Below are positions 1 through 13,199 of a stretch of 64,000 nucleotides of DNA, in pieces. Location of the stretch: contig OW240913.1 in the NCBI GenBank assembly GCA_933207985.1, forward strand, positions 322,400,602 through 322,464,601, written 5' to 3'. The notes beneath the pieces were generated by a model, which ran no database searches, was not told the origin of the DNA, and worked only from the letters and a program-made list of their open reading frames with translations. Both the position numbers and the translations under genes were made by a program. The stretch's first letter is position 1, and each line of letters begins with the position of its first letter. Origin of the DNA: Pelobates cultripes. Taxonomy: Eukaryota > Chordata > Amphibia > Anura > Pelobatidae.

Positions 1-682
1 ATGCAGTGCATAACGCTGCCTCCGCTGCTTTGCCTTTTTCCCATTTTGCATCGTGCTGCCTTCCTCAGGAAAAGTATGCACATATGCTGGGCCATCCACC
101 TGCTCTAAAAGAAATTGTGATTTATCAGGACAGGCAACCTTCTATCATTCCTCCATGGTTCAGTTCTGACGCTCACATCCCCATGGAAGGCACTTTCAGC
201 AGTGCACAGAGGTCATCGTGGGCACTCTGACCAGTCTGCAGCTACACATACGCAGCTGCAATGCACTTTGGGTTCTGACATCTTGCTATCAAGGCCAGCA
301 TTATGTTTTTCAGCAATTTGAGCTACAGTTGGTCTTCGGACCAGACGGGTTCATCTTTGCTCTTCACGTGCATCAATGAACCTTGGGCACCCATGACCTT
401 GACTCCGGTTCACTAGTTGTTATTCCTTTCACCACTTTTGGTGGTACTAAAACCACTGCATAGCAGAAAGATCCCTACAAGACTTGCCAGTTTTGAGATG
501 CTCTGGCCCAATCGTCTAGGCATCACTATTTGGCTCTCACCTTTCCTGCTTGCAACACATGCAATTCAAGAACTGACTGTTCACTTGCTGTCTTATAAAT
601 CCCACCCCTTGACATGTGCCATAAGCATTATAATTCACTTTACCTGTCAGTGGATAAATATGTTTTGGCTGATTTGTGTATT
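1..682 (-). mobile_element. Degenerate Tc1-like transposon remnant, running off the left edge
   Basis: Read on the minus strand this matches, from memory, a Tc1/mariner family widespread in fish and amphibians. The element end lies near 640-682 (inverted-repeat-like 'ggctgatttgtgta'). It is followed inward by the N-terminal DNA-binding part of the transposase gene (about 560-415), a linker (about 400-240) and part of the catalytic region (about 240-1). Small deletions and frameshifts break the frame throughout, and part of the transposase start is missing. The rest of the catalytic domain would lie left of the window. It is an old, inactive copy. The family assignment is fairly secure; the exact subfamily is not. 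Confidence 0.75.
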
Positions 683-884
683 GTACATGTCAACAGTCAT
701 GCATGTGGCATTATTATCACAGGGATCCAGACTCCCTTTTCAAGATCGATCAAACATAACTTATCTAATGGATAAAACACCTGAACCCGGTTTATGTGAA
801 ACTTTAGATTGCGGCTCTAAGTCTACCATCAGTGGCTGTCTACCAGCTTCTGGAATCGAAACGGACCTTTGGTCCGTTATCTGA

Positions 885-1121
885 AACTGGACGTCCTCAC
901 GCTCTGCATGAGGCCCTCCAGCATCAGATTTTCCCCCCATAGGCAAGCATTTAATAATGCTTTCCTATGGGGAAATCAAAATGCGGGTGTGGCCATTGCC
1001 GTGCATGCGCATTAGGTCTCCCAGCTGACGTCAGGAGTGTGGGCGGAGCCTGACCCAGCACCGAGGGAGGGGGGAGTCACTGCAGGATCCTATAGTGCCT
1101 TGCACTATAGGATCCCTTTCA
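885..1121. mobile_element. GC-rich MITE-like fragment (T2-like family)
   Basis: A GC-rich block stands out in AT-rich DNA. It contains a palindrome around 'tgctttcctatggggaaat' and ends at 1084-1121 with an inverted motif 'ggatcctatagtgc' / 'gcactataggatcc' followed by 'cttt'. This resembles the ends of the TTAAAGG-type elements elsewhere in the window (for example 26975-27432). No left TIR is visible, so it is probably truncated. Positions 683-884 hold nothing I recognise. Confidence 0.4.
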
Positions 1122-1206
1122 GTTAGAAACAATAGCCCACATGTTCATAAAATAGTATGTTGGTGTATGTATGTGTGTGTGTGTATATATATTTATATGT
1201 ATATAT

Positions 1207-2540
1207 AACATGCAAGATCCAGCGCACTCACTCATTCACTAAACAACAATTTCAAGTCTCACAGAATATAATAGTTTTATTTAAAAACACACCTCACTAT
1301 ATGATCATACATTGCTGAAGCCTGCCACGTCAATGTACCTCATTCTTGGCAGGTCCTACTCTAGCAACCTAATGCCTGCTCTTATAAGATTAATTTGCAC
1401 CCCCCTTGTTACAGTTGCCTTATTTAAGGGCTCTGTACAGTGGTGTATTGTGATTTTGTGCTGCCTTAGGCATGACAAAACTCGGACACCTCCCCCATCC
1501 CCCCATTTTCAAATTTCTCTTCCTGACAGACACGCGGCCATACTGATGCATGCACTCACTGACAGATACACAGTCATTATCACACACACACTGTTTAACC
1601 AACACACACTTTCACAGACATACACACTCACTCACAGTTACACACACGCTCACATTCAACAACACAAATACACCGACAGAGACAGACACGCATTCACTGA
1701 CAGAAATTCACACACACTCACTGACAGATGCACACTCACTCAGTGTCAGACACACACACACTGAGACATACATATACTAACTGACAAACACACACACGCA
1801 CTGACAGACATATATACACTCAGTGTCAGACACACACATTCACTGACAGGCACACACTGACAGATATATACATTCACTAACAGACACTCTTTCTCAGTGA
1901 CAGACACACTCTCAGTGGCAGATATACACACACTGACAGACACACTCACTGGCAAAAACATAAAAACTCACTCACAGACACACACACTAACACTCACAAT
2001 TGGGGGAAAAAAAATGTGGAAAGTTTAATACACCCAGCCTCCACACCTCTTAGTGATGTCAGGGCCGAAGTGACGTCATATCCTGGCTCCGACATCACTG
2101 TGGGGCACGCGAGGGAGCTGAGCAGCAAGAGTTCTGGGGTCCCTCGCCACCCGCCTCCATTATTAGCAGATTCCAGCCTCACTTCTTTGGGTTCCCAGGA
2201 CAAGAGGCTGACAAGGCATCTTCCTGGGCGTTTGGGATGCAGCGTTTTTTGCCGCTCCCATGAAAGTAAATTAAATACAGCGCTGGCCCTGTATAACCTT
2301 GGCCAGCAGAGAGACCCAGGAGGAAACATTTCCCAAGAAAGTAGATTAATCTCATAAGAGCAGGCATTAGGTTGGTAGAGTAGGTACTGCCAAGAATGGG
2401 GCGCATTAGTGTTGTGGCGGGCTTATGCAATGTATGATCATATACTGTAACTAAACCCCCATTATTTTTTGCCTTGGTGAGGTGTTTTTAGATAAAATTG
2501 TTGTTTAGTGAGTGAGCCAGTGTGCTTGATCTTGTATGTT
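1207..2540. mobile_element. Long-inverted-repeat (foldback) element containing a CA-rich microsatellite
   Basis: Positions 1207-1400 reappear as a reverse complement at about 2340-2540. Shared landmarks include 'caagatc', 'cactaaacaacaattt', 'tatgatcatacattgc', 'cattcttggcag' and 'aacctaatgcctgctctta'. The arms are about 190 bp with roughly 80% agreement by eye. The 940-bp centre holds a CA-rich microsatellite (1514-1990) and a GC-rich segment (2030-2330). No transposase is present, so it is a non-autonomous element. The superfamily is not determined. Confidence 0.6.
1514..1990. repeat. Compound CA-rich microsatellite (acacac-cactgacaga type)
   Basis: Imperfect repeats built from 'cacaca', 'cactcactgacaga' and 'cagtgtcagacacac'. 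Open frames here, with Thr-His runs on one strand and Val-Ser-Cys runs on the other, are low-complexity artefacts. Confidence 0.9.
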
Positions 2541-2685
2541 GTATGAATTGGCATCTTGGTTTCATATATATAATGTATATACACACCACTCATTGGTCAT
2601 AATTGCAGAGTCTATTGGCAAAAAAATATTATAAGTATATATCAACTGTGCAACATATAAAGGCATTTTAGTTGCCTGATTTAGG

Positions 2686-2987
2686 GCAAGAAAAACTACC
2701 ACAACAAGAGGACATAGTCTTAAATTAGAGGGACAAAGGTTTAAAAATATCAGTAAGTATTACTTTACTGAGAGGGTAGTGGATGCATGGAATAGCCTTC
2801 CAGCTGAAGTGGTAGAGATTAACACAGTAAAGGAGTTTAAGCATGCGTGGGATAGGCATAAGGCTATTCTAGCTATAAGATAAGGCCAGGGACTACTGAA
2901 ATTATTTAGAAAATTGTGCAGACTAGATGGGCCGAATGGTTCTTATCTCACGTCACATTCTATGTTTTTATGTTTCTCTATGTTTTT
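2686..2987 (+). mobile_element. 5'-truncated CR1-like LINE 3' end, copy 1
   Basis: From 2691 a frame reads the end of a non-LTR reverse transcriptase ORF, with 'TRGHSLKLEGQRFKN' and then an 'AWNSLPAEVVE'-type motif. It closes at a TAA at 2881-2883. A short 3' UTR follows, then 'attctatg'-like octamers at 2958-2987, the tail characteristic of CR1-clade LINEs. Only the last 65 or so codons survive. The second copy 180 bp downstream has the same layout. Confidence 0.65.
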
Positions 2988-3162
2988 CTTTCCTCATCCC
3001 TCCCAAGTAGGTGTTAGCTGGGAGGAAGCGCTCAATTCCTCCCAGCACTGGCTGCCATCATGTAAGGGGCAGGTCACACTATCAGAGAGTTCCAGCACAT
3101 GACTGGGCCCTTAAGACATAAGCCCTGGCTGGGCTACCAGATGGGTCCCATTAGCTTGCAGA

Positions 3163-3514
3163 TAGAAACATTTAAATACATAAAGGGAATCAACACAGTA
3201 ACGGAGGAGACTATATTTAAAAGAAGGAAAAACTACCACAACAAGAGGACATAGTCTTAAATTAGAGGGGCAAAGGTTTAAAAATAATATCAGGGCGTAT
3301 TACTTTAATGAGAGGGTAGTGTATGCATGGAATAACCTTCCAGCTAAGGTGGTCGAGGTTAACACCATGAAGGAGTTTAAGCATGCGTGGGATAGGCATA
3401 AGGCTATCCTAACTATAAGATAAGACTAGGGACTAATGAAAGTATTTAGAAAATTGGGCAGACTAGATGGGCCGAATGGTTCTAATCTGCCGTCACATTC
3501 TATGTTTCTATGTT
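3163..3514 (+). mobile_element. 5'-truncated CR1-like LINE 3' end, copy 2
   Basis: Same 3' end as the copy at 2686-2987, in the same orientation, but starting slightly further upstream. The frame 'TRGHSLKLEGQRFKNNI' then 'FNERVVYAWNNLPAKVVE' runs to a TAA at 3421-3423. The 3' UTR includes 'agatgggccgaatggttct' and ends in two octamer-like units, 'attctatg' and 'tttctatg' (about 3498-3512). Both copies are independent 5' truncations or a local duplication of one insertion. Confidence 0.65.
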
Positions 3515-3539
3515 ACTTTGTGTAAAATAGTAACCACAG

Positions 3540-4130
3540 CCAAAAGTTGGTCTATCCTCCCTTTGCTTTATTTTTATCGTTCTATAAGCCAACACTCAGT
3601 GCTACGTTTCCTGAATGCTGCATAATGAAGATGATTCTTGAGACTAATTACTCCTTAAAATGATCAGTTGATCTCTCTCATCGAAACCAATACATTTTTA
3701 ATTGTTCATTTTAGTCAAGCATCATTTGAACAGAAGTTAATTTGCAATTTCATTAGCGTACAAAAAAAAAAAAAAGCCTGGGGTCTATTCCTATGAAAAA
3801 GAAAAAGTCTTTGGCAAAAAATCATTACGGATGTTAATCCTGTAATTAATTCTATGTATCAAGTAAGAATTAATGTGGCCTACAATTGTATCATAAGTCA
3901 TTGTGCCAAGATGTGCGTTTTGTCATACCTTCCCCTTCAAAGAAAAAGAAAAAAAAATATTTAACAAGCTCAATGGCAAAATATCCAGGCAGCTAATGAA
4001 AAGCTTTGAAACAACATTCACAGCCCATTTACTTTGATGACATTTCAAGGTTTCTTTTTCCTCATTTAAAGTGTATGCAAAGGGGAATATAAGTATTGCT
4101 AAACAGCCTTAAACAAATCAAAGCCCAACA
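3540..4130. other. Unique AT-rich DNA; possible conserved non-coding element
   Basis: No repeat or coding signal is seen. The sequence is non-repetitive and has several homeodomain-type ATTA/TAAT motifs. Only an alignment with other vertebrates could show whether it is conserved. Confidence 0.2.
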
Positions 4131-4137
4131 TGTGTTA

Positions 4138-4345
4138 TTATATTTATATAGCGCCAACAAATTCTGTAGCGCTTTACAATGGGTGGACAAACAAACATGT
4201 AATTATAACCAGACAAGTTTGATGCACAGGAACAGAGGGATTGAGGGCCCTGCTCAATGAGCATACATGCTATAGGGAGTGGGGTAAAATGACACAAAAG
4301 GTAAGGATAGTATTAGGGAAGTAGATTGGTAGAATAGTATTCAAT
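4138..4345 (+). repeat. Amphibian-type interspersed repeat ('tatatagcgccaaca' family)
   Basis: The segment 'atttatatagcgccaacaa', 'gtagcgctttacaat' and 'agggattgagggccctgct' matches, from memory, a very common interspersed repeat of frog genomes. No coding content. The family class is not known to me. Confidence 0.5.
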
Positions 4346-4692
4346 GAAGACTTAGCGTGTGCTTCCAACACATCCCCAGAAAGTAGGTAGACTGTTTTTT
4401 AGAATGCAAAAATAAAAACGTTAAATACCTAAGTACGGGTTTTTATTAACCCCTTAACGCCGGTACAGCGTTCTATGCTGTCCCACATTAAAAGGGCTTT
4501 AAAGCCGTTGCGGCGGCATAGAACGCCGTAACGGCTTGCTGCCCCTGGAGGTCCGTTGGACTTACCTCTGCCGCGATCCTTTTCTGGAGGGCTGCCTGAC
4601 AACCCAGACAGCCCTCCCCTGGCAAATGAGGCCCCCGAGGGCCATGTGATCGCTCTCGATCACATGGCCCCCTATAGCTGGCTGTGGATCTG

Positions 4693-4736
4693 CCAGCAGG
4701 GGGACTGTCTGAAATGTCAGACAGTCCCCCTGCTGG
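4693..4736. repeat. Perfect 20-bp-arm hairpin
   Basis: 'ccagcagggggactgtctga' at 4693-4712 is followed by a 4-nt loop (aatg) and its exact reverse complement at 4717-4736. A second hairpin, 'gggccatgtgatcg' with 'cgatcacatggccc', lies just upstream at about 4640-4672. Both belong to the GC-rich left part of the TTAA-flanked element. Confidence 0.85.
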
Positions 4737-4826
4737 GGGGAAAGTAAAAATATAAATAAATAATTAAACATGTTTTAAAATAAAATAAATGTATTTTTAT
4801 ATATATATATAATATATGTATATCTA

Positions 4827-6431
<1,605 letters not shown>

Positions 6432-6432
6432 T

Positions 6433-6601
6433 AGTATATATATAATATATATACATATATATATGCAACGTCATACAAAGTGTATTTTAATATTAATATA
6501 AGTACATATATTAGTATTAAAATACACTTAGAATGACTTTAAATATATATAATATATACACATATATATATATATATAATACATATATATAATATATACA
6601 C

Positions 6602-6635
<34 letters not shown>

Positions 6636-6900
6636 CGTATAATTACAATAATAAATTAATAAAATAAATAAATAAAATATTGAAACAAAATGTAATATAA
6701 ATTATATATTCATATGTAATTTCATTCTAACTGTATTTTGTTGTTAATATATATATATATATTGGTAACAAAATACACTTAGAATGACATTCTCTATATA
6801 TCTATCTATCTATATATATATAAAATACAAATAACCGCAAATATAAATATATATATATATATATATAGATAAATACATATAATTACATAAAAGATTACAT
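6433..6900. repeat. AT-rich simple repeats (TA)n, (TATC)n
   Basis: Long interrupted (TA)n tracts, a short (tatc)n run near 6798-6812, and small palindromes around 'gtattttaatattaa'. No coding content. Confidence 0.85.
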
Positions 6901-7074
6901 TAGTATATACATGGAATTTAAATACCTATAAATGCATATATATTAAAATTCTACGTGTATATTTAAGTAATCTTTTAACATAATTATGTGATTTGATTAA
7001 TTAAAATTTGATTGACATGCCTGAGAACACAGGGAGAAAGTGCAGAGAATTTAATTCGCAGGCACTATATTTGA

Positions 7075-7893
7075 CCCTTTAACTCTCCAAGACATCATAA
7101 AACCTGTGCATCGGGGGTACTGTTTTACTCAGGAGATTTTGCTGAACTCAAATATTAGTGTTTCTACTTAATAAATTGTATTACAATGATGATATTTTAA
7201 GTAAAAGTGATGTTTTTTTGCATTTTTTACAAACGAACTGCACTTTTATGGACTATATATTTTTTTTTTTTAAAACACTAATATTTGTGTTTAGTGAAGT
7301 CTCCCGAGAATAACAGTACCCCCCATGTACAGGTTTTATGGTGTTTTGGAAAGTTAGAGAGTCACATATAAGGCTTGCATTTCATTTTTTTGACATTGAA
7401 ATTTGCCAGATTGGTTATGTTGCCTTTGAGAGCGTATGGTAGCCCAGAAATGAGAATTACCCCCATGATGGCATACCATTTGCAAAAGTAGACAACCCAA
7501 GGTATTGCAAGTGGGGTATGTCCAGTCTTTCTTAGTAGCCACTTAGTCACAAACACTGGCCAAATATTAGTTTTTTGCTTTTTTCACACAAAAACAAATA
7601 TGAATGCTAAATTTGGCCAGTGTTTGTGACCAAGTGGCTTCTAAAAAAGACTAAACATACCCCACTTTCAATACCTTGGGTTGTCTACTTTTTCAAATGG
7701 TATGCCATTATGGGGGTAATTCTCATTCCTGGGCTACCACATTGTCTCAAAGGTAACATTACTAATCTGGCAAATTTCAATTTGAAAATGGAACATTCTA
7801 TATTTGACCCTGTAACTTTCCAAAACACCATAAAACCTGTTAATGAGTGGTACTGTTGTACTCGTGAGACATCGCTGATAACAAATATGTGCA
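7075..7893. repeat. Nested inverted-repeat block inside the TTAA-flanked element
   Basis: A long imperfect palindrome has arms at about 7360-7557 and 7613-7800 and a loop of about 55 bp. The arms share 'ttggccagtgtttgtgac', 'ataccccac' and 'atggcataccat'. A shorter motif containing 'cataaaacctgt' occurs three times: forward at 7085-7150, reversed at about 7275-7350, forward again at 7818-7880. The mirrored arms give two similar peptides beginning MFVTKWLL on opposite strands; these are a consequence of the palindrome, not genes. Confidence 0.75.
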
Positions 7894-8407
7894 TTTTTTT
7901 GCAGTAAAACCTAACAGTATTATGACATTAACAGCTAAAATGTCAGATGAAAATACAAATTTTACAAAAAATCTTATTTTATCACATTTTTTTTAAATTT
8001 TATTCATAATAAATTATGTTCCATGTATGAATAGTTAATGATAAATTAACGCCCTGTTTCTCCTGGACAAAATGATACATACTAAGTGTGGGTGCACTTA
8101 ATGTGACAGCGGTGAATTGCGGTTGAACAGACATATAGCGCAAATTCCAGTTTTTGTTTACGTTTTGTTTTGACCAGAACGTGTACTATTGACTCCATCC
8201 TGAAGGGGTTAATTAATAGTGAGTTATGGTGAATTGACAAAATTTCTAAATTTAGGATAATTACTTTTAGGGCACTTTAGACAATACCAATGTTTTGTGG
8301 AAAATATATATACATTTTGTTTTCTGTTAATGTCAAGTGTTTTGCATATGTTTATGCACTTAGTATATAATGTATTGAAAAATAAAATCTAATCTAGCCA
8401 ACAGTGT

Positions 8408-8700
8408 TGCTTTAAGGTGCACTGTCACGTATAAGGCATTGCATTTTTGGAATCTTTTACCACTTCCATGCTATCATCTTGAGGGACAGAAAGAGAAACT
8501 TACCTAAAATTCTCTTTATTAAGTGTCCCACTCCTCTTTATATCTCGGAAGCTTTATCTCACTTAACTGGTCTGGCCCCAAAGCGGCACTCACTGTCAAT
8601 ATTCTCGTAGCTGCAAAAATAGCTATTGCATACTGCTGGAAGCCACTGAATCCCCCTTTACTCCAGGAAGTCCTTAACTGATGCAACACAACCAAACTCT
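8408..8700. repeat. Possible degenerate T2-like MITE; flanks unremarkable
   Basis: Starts with 'ctttaaggtgcactgtcac', loosely like the TTAAAGG ends, and has a 'gtcccactcctctttat' block similar to T2-like interiors. No right end is found. The rest of 8213-9840 is AT-rich with no recognised gene; 8840-9110 resembles a frog repeat but I cannot name it. Confidence 0.25.
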
Positions 8701-9844
8701 ATGAAAAAAATTCACACAAATTCAAGCTGTAGACACAACCTCCCACAGGGTGCACCAGGGTCCCCCCTTCCTCTCTTTTCTCTGATTCCCACTGCTCAAT
8801 ATAGTGTAGTATGTAGGGAGTCATAGGTGTGGATAATATTGTGTATTATTATACACTAACATTTAATGTAGCCTGACGATGGCCCCCAACAAATAGCGTA
8901 AAGTAGTACAATCCCCACTCTTGGATTTGTGCTGCAGTCATGGTCCTCACTGTGGCGGTGTATGGATAAAAAGTATAGAATATATAAAAGGATAAAATAT
9001 AGTGTGCACTATAAAATGAAAGGTGAATAAAATATCTGGAAGTGTACTCACAAGAATGGAGCAAAAAGCTGTTTTTGGTCAGTCCTCAAAGGTGGATTGT
9101 TCCCAAATGAGAAATGTGCCCCTACTCTTCTCCTCATTTATATATCCATGTTTTATTTTATTTATATGTTGACCTTAACCTGGTTTACTAATGCTGTATC
9201 TATATCTGCAACTATTTTAAAAACTAAATAAATATGGGGAAAAAAGAACTTTTCTATGAAAGACAAAACCATCAGAACTCCTATAGATAACCTAGAACAC
9301 ATGCAGTGAGATGCTACAGACCTCTGTTGAACATTGGATAAAAAGATGACTTCTCTCCAGTCATCAGTCACGGTGCGACCAGAACACCAGGTGGTGAATA
9401 GAATTGGAATGGCAGCTTGAAGGTTTCTGGATATCCCTGCTTCAATATACTTGTTTCATTTTTGACTACGCCATGAGCAGAATATAAATAAAGAGGTAAA
9501 ATATGTGCTTAAAAAAATGAAAGCAAGCTGAACGTAATTGGCAAAAATACATTGTGCATTTTAATTATATTTTCACTAATTATGCTCTATTTTATTCTCA
9601 GTTTTCTTTACCATTTAGAAATATGGTATTTTGCTTTTTATTGTAATTTCAGACCCTTTAGTATGAAAGTCAGGGACTAAGTGAAACAAGCCTATACATT
9701 GGAAAGAAAAAGTAAGAAACTGTCCGTATGGGAATATATATTTTTTTCTTACCGAAAAGTAACTACATATTTGGAAACCTTATTTTCAGTTCTGCTTTCA
9801 AAGTACTTTCTAACTATAAGAGAGGATAAAAGAATAATCTAAGA

Positions 9845-10240
9845 CAGTGGTAGTCAACCCTTTTCTACCTACCGCCCACTAATGCATCTTTCTTGATGGA
9901 AACATTTCCTTACCGCCCACCAGTTTTCGCGCCAGTGCAGAATATTTTTTAGAAAGGAGGGCGTTTAAAAAAAAATAAATGTTCGTATATTTATCTTTTT
10001 ATTTCTACTTAATGCATGTTTATAATGTTTTTAACTTTATAAAGTTTAATGAGAAAACAATAAAGTAAATTGAAATTACCTTTACTAGTCATTAATGAGA
10101 TCCTTGAGGTTGATGCTGCGAGACTAAATATTTGATATCTGGTTCGATTTTCATAAGGAACAAACGAAGGTCCCCTATTTCTGTGATATTCAGACGACTT
10201 CTCTGTTTGCGCATAATATGATTTCTCATCTGTGCGTCAG
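9845..10240 (-). mobile_element. hAT-like (Charlie-type end) transposon 3' fragment
   Basis: CAGTGGTAGTCAACCC at 9845 matches the terminal inverted repeat style of hAT/Charlie elements (CAGTGGTTCTCAACC-like). Inside it, on the minus strand, is the end of a hAT transposase (10092-10235). The 5' part and the other TIR are absent; the fragment runs into unrelated pyrimidine-rich DNA at about 10240. Confidence 0.65.
10092..10235 (-). pseudogene. hAT-type transposase C-terminus (FAM200/ZBED5/SCAND3-like)
   Basis: The minus-strand frame reads '...RSRLNITEIGDLRLFLMKI' then 'EPDIKYLVSQHQPQGSH' and stops at 10092-10094. The pattern SRL-N...-LRLFL-..-I-PDI-L-....QGSH is how hAT transposases related to domesticated FAM200/SCAND3 proteins end. 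Only about 47 codons remain, open but truncated upstream. Too short for the family (about 600 residues), so a relic. Confidence 0.6.
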
Positions 10241-10372
10241 TTCCCCTCCTCTCCCTCCTCAATTCCCCTCCCCATCTTTTTTTTTCCTTTTTTAAATTTT
10301 TTAACCTTACTTATAGCAATGCCCAGTAGGAAGGCCGAGCTAGGTAGCCCACTTACTATAGCCCACTATAAC

Positions 10373-10937
10373 AGACAGGCACACATACATACAGACACAC
10401 ACACAAGACACACATACAAAGACACACACATACAAACAGACAGGCACACACATACATACAGACAGACACACAGACAGGCACACATACACACACACACACA
10501 AACAAACATACAGGCACACATACAGACACACACACACAGACATGCACACATATATACACACAGACACACACATAAGACATACATACAAAGACACACACAC
10601 AGACACAAGACACACATACATACAGACACATACATAAGCCACACATACATACAAAGACACATACACACACAACACATACATACAAAGACAAGACACACAT
10701 ACATACAGACACACAGACAGGCACACATACACACACACGACACAAACATACAAACATACAGGCACACATACAGACACACACACACAGACATGCACACATA
10801 TACACACAGACACACACATAAGACATACATACAAAGACACACATACACACACACACAAGACATACATACAAAGACATACATAAGACACACATACATACAA
10901 AGACACATACAGACACACACAAGACATACATTCCAAG

Positions 10938-10968
<31 letters not shown>

Positions 10969-11008
10969 ACATACATACAAAGACACACACACACACAAAC
11001 AAACACAT
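10373..11008. repeat. CA-rich compound microsatellite (acacatacatacagacac)
   Basis: About 630 bp of imperfect ACAC, ACATACATAC and ACAGACACAC units with higher-order repetition. It yields 200-plus-residue frames on both strands that are purely low-complexity. A GC-rich tail (11015-11200) follows, with an inverted pair 'gtcaccctcctg' / 'caggagggtgac' at about 11020-11060. Confidence 0.92.
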
Positions 11009-11009
11009 T

Positions 11010-11200
11010 ATATTTAAGTCACCCTCCTGTTTCCTACCTTTAAGGTGCAGGAGGGTGACTTTCCTGGGGTCCAGTGGTGGCTCAGGTGGATGGGAGTCAG
11101 AGTTCCCACTCTGACTCCCTGGTCTTCCTCCCACGCGGCTCTCAGTGTTAGCTGGGAGGAGTGACGTGTGATGTAATCACAAGGGGCCCGGTCGCGCTGT
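11010..11200. repeat. GC-rich tail next to the microsatellite
   Basis: Contains the inverted pair around 11020-11060 and 'gttagctgggaggagtgacg', which echoes 'gttagctgggaggaagcgct' at 3012-3031 beside the CR1-like ends. Similar GC-rich tails follow the CA-rich blocks at 1514-1990 and 40980-41425, suggesting one repeat family with an internal microsatellite. Positions 11201-11600 hold nothing I recognise. Confidence 0.35.
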
Positions 11201-11624
11201 GAAAATAGCTATGTTGTTCCATTGATTAATAAACTCTTATTTCTAAAGAGCATGTTAAAAACTAAATCACAGATGTTACCCTCCTCCACCCCCATAATTT
11301 TGCAGCAAACAGTGACAGCAGTGGGCAGCCATGACACCTCCAAATTGTGAACATGTTGCTTGTGGAGGCTTTTATTGTAGTCCAGGGATTATTCTGTAAT
11401 GTTTCCTTAACACATTATGGATGGATGAAATATGCATTTCAGAAGGGCAATTTTAAAGTTAAATATCAGTTTTATTCTTTACCACTCAAGTTATTATTAT
11501 TACATTATTTAGACTTATTCGCATAGAGAGTAACTCAACAGAATAGAATGGTTGTACACAAACATTTCAAAATTAAAATTTAGATGAAAAAAGTATCCCT
11601 AAAAGTTTAACCGACAAGTTCTAT

Positions 11625-12000
11625 ATCAGTATTTCCTTGGTTGCGGGTGTGGAGTGACTGCTGCTTGCAGGATTGCGTGTGGTGGAGGGGTGACTGTTGT
11701 GGGGGTGTAGTAGGTATATAGATAGGGCTATGTTGTGCATGTATGTGGTTGGAAACTATACTTGGGGGATAGAGGCTAAAGAGGTGGATAGGGGATGTAT
11801 TGGGGGATGGGGCTGTAGTGGCAGATAGGGTATGTAGTGGGGGATAGGGGCTGTATGGGGCTAAGGTGGGGACATGATGGCTACAGTGGGTGATGGAGAG
11901 AGGCAATAGGTGGGGATAGTAGCTGAAGTGTGGAAAAGAGGCTGTGGTGGGGATGATAATAGCTGGGGTATAGCTAGCTAGCTGAGGGGATGTATTGTGG
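11625..12000. repeat. G-rich degenerate minisatellite ('ggggatagnggctgtagtgg')
   Basis: Repeated 'gggggat', 'ggctgtagtgg' and 'ggggatag' words at roughly 25-30-bp spacing. It gives a Pro/Ser/His-rich minus-strand frame that is an artefact. Confidence 0.7.
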
Positions 12001-12009
12001 AAAAATAAA

Positions 12010-12420
12010 ACCATTTTTAATTGAAAAGAATAAATAAACTGACATGAGGGTGACCTTGGGCCGGGGGGTGGGGGGGGGAATACTGATCCCTGGTAATCTG
12101 GCAGGAGATGTAGCTGTCTGCACCCCATGTAAGTGCAGACAGCTCCTTCTGGCCAGTGCCGAGAAATGTACCAGAACATTACCGTGATAACCCGCTGCAA
12201 TTTTCTGATGCAATAAATCTTGGTAAAGGGAGATTGAGTAGAGCCAAGAAGATTTCCCTGCTGGTTTGGCCCCACTGCAGGAGAATGACCCGGCCGGTGA
12301 TGGAGATCTTTGATCTCGCCACCGGTCATGCCGGCCCTCTATTGCCTGCCACCTGTTTTTGCCAGGACAGGAGCCCAAACCACAGGACTGCCCCAGCAAA
12401 AATGGTACTGTTGCCAACTA
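12010..12420. repeat. GC-rich repeat-like block with short inverted pair
   Basis: Includes 'agctgtctgcac' / 'gtgcagacagct' (about 12110-12143) and 'atctttgatctcgccaccgg'. It resembles the GC-rich interior of other elements here. No coding support. The following 12430-13120 is ordinary AT-rich DNA with no recognised feature. Confidence 0.3.
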
Positions 12421-13127
12421 CGATCAACACTAATATGCATTAAATTGTTTTTTAAAAATCAGGAAAGAGTAAAACAGTGGCATGCCAACCCTATTTAAAA
12501 CACACAAAGCAAAAGAGAAAGCATTTTCAAAACTGTCAGAGTGTTCTACCTGACTCTGTAGGCTGCAGGCCTGTCCTTTTTTTGGCTCTAAAATGTAAAA
12601 TATATTGTTTATGAATTGTGATGTCAAAATGTGGCATAGTGTTGAAAATGATAATGACCCGAGCATGTAATAATAAACTGCTGTGGGCAAATCTCCTTTT
12701 CTGAAGGCAGAAAACACTGTGAGCAGTGAAATAAATTCTTATATTTTCTGAAATGTACAATTGCAGCTTTTCCCCACAAACCACATATCTCCAGCCAAAG
12801 ACATTTGTGAAACTTCACTCTAAACATGCTAAATTGCCTTGCAAATCAGCACATTTATTCATTTCAGCATTTTGGCTAATGTCACTTTCAGACTCCCTTT
12901 TCTGGGAAATATTTGAATTTGAGGCAGGATTCAAACACAGGAATGCAAAGTCGAAGCTCTTGCTGTCAGCCCACAAAACCACACACCTTGAGTTAAAATG
13001 TGGATAGACTTTTCTACACCAGTTTGCTGGTGCCATAAAAGGCATTAATCCAGAAAAGAGAATAATTCTCCAGATTTCTTTTACTTTCCACGTGGAGATG
13101 CGCCAATATTAATGTAATAATTATTAA

Positions 13128-13199
13128 CCCCTTAAGGACACAACTTCTGGAATAAAAAAGAATCATGACGGAAAATTTCCGTCATGTATCCTTAAAGGG
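13128..13199 (-). mobile_element. 72-bp CCCCTTAAGG MITE (variant), abutting a T2-like MITE
   Basis: TTAA at 13124-13127, then CCCCTTAAGGACAC...TCCTTAAAGGG, then TTAA at 13200-13203. The interior has 'acttctggaataaaa' and 'aatcatgac', the reverse complement of words in the other short copies, plus a 'gacggaaaatttccgtc' palindrome. The right TTAA is also the first four bases of the adjacent T2-like MITE. Confidence 0.75.

Noticed and set aside
7354..7907. Similar peptides (MFVTKWLL...) on both strands, suggestive of a conserved gene
   Set aside because: They are the two arms of a palindrome in a non-coding element.
10232..11134. Long open frames (210-264 codons) on both strands
   Set aside because: They are Thr-His or Val-Cys runs from the CA-rich microsatellite.
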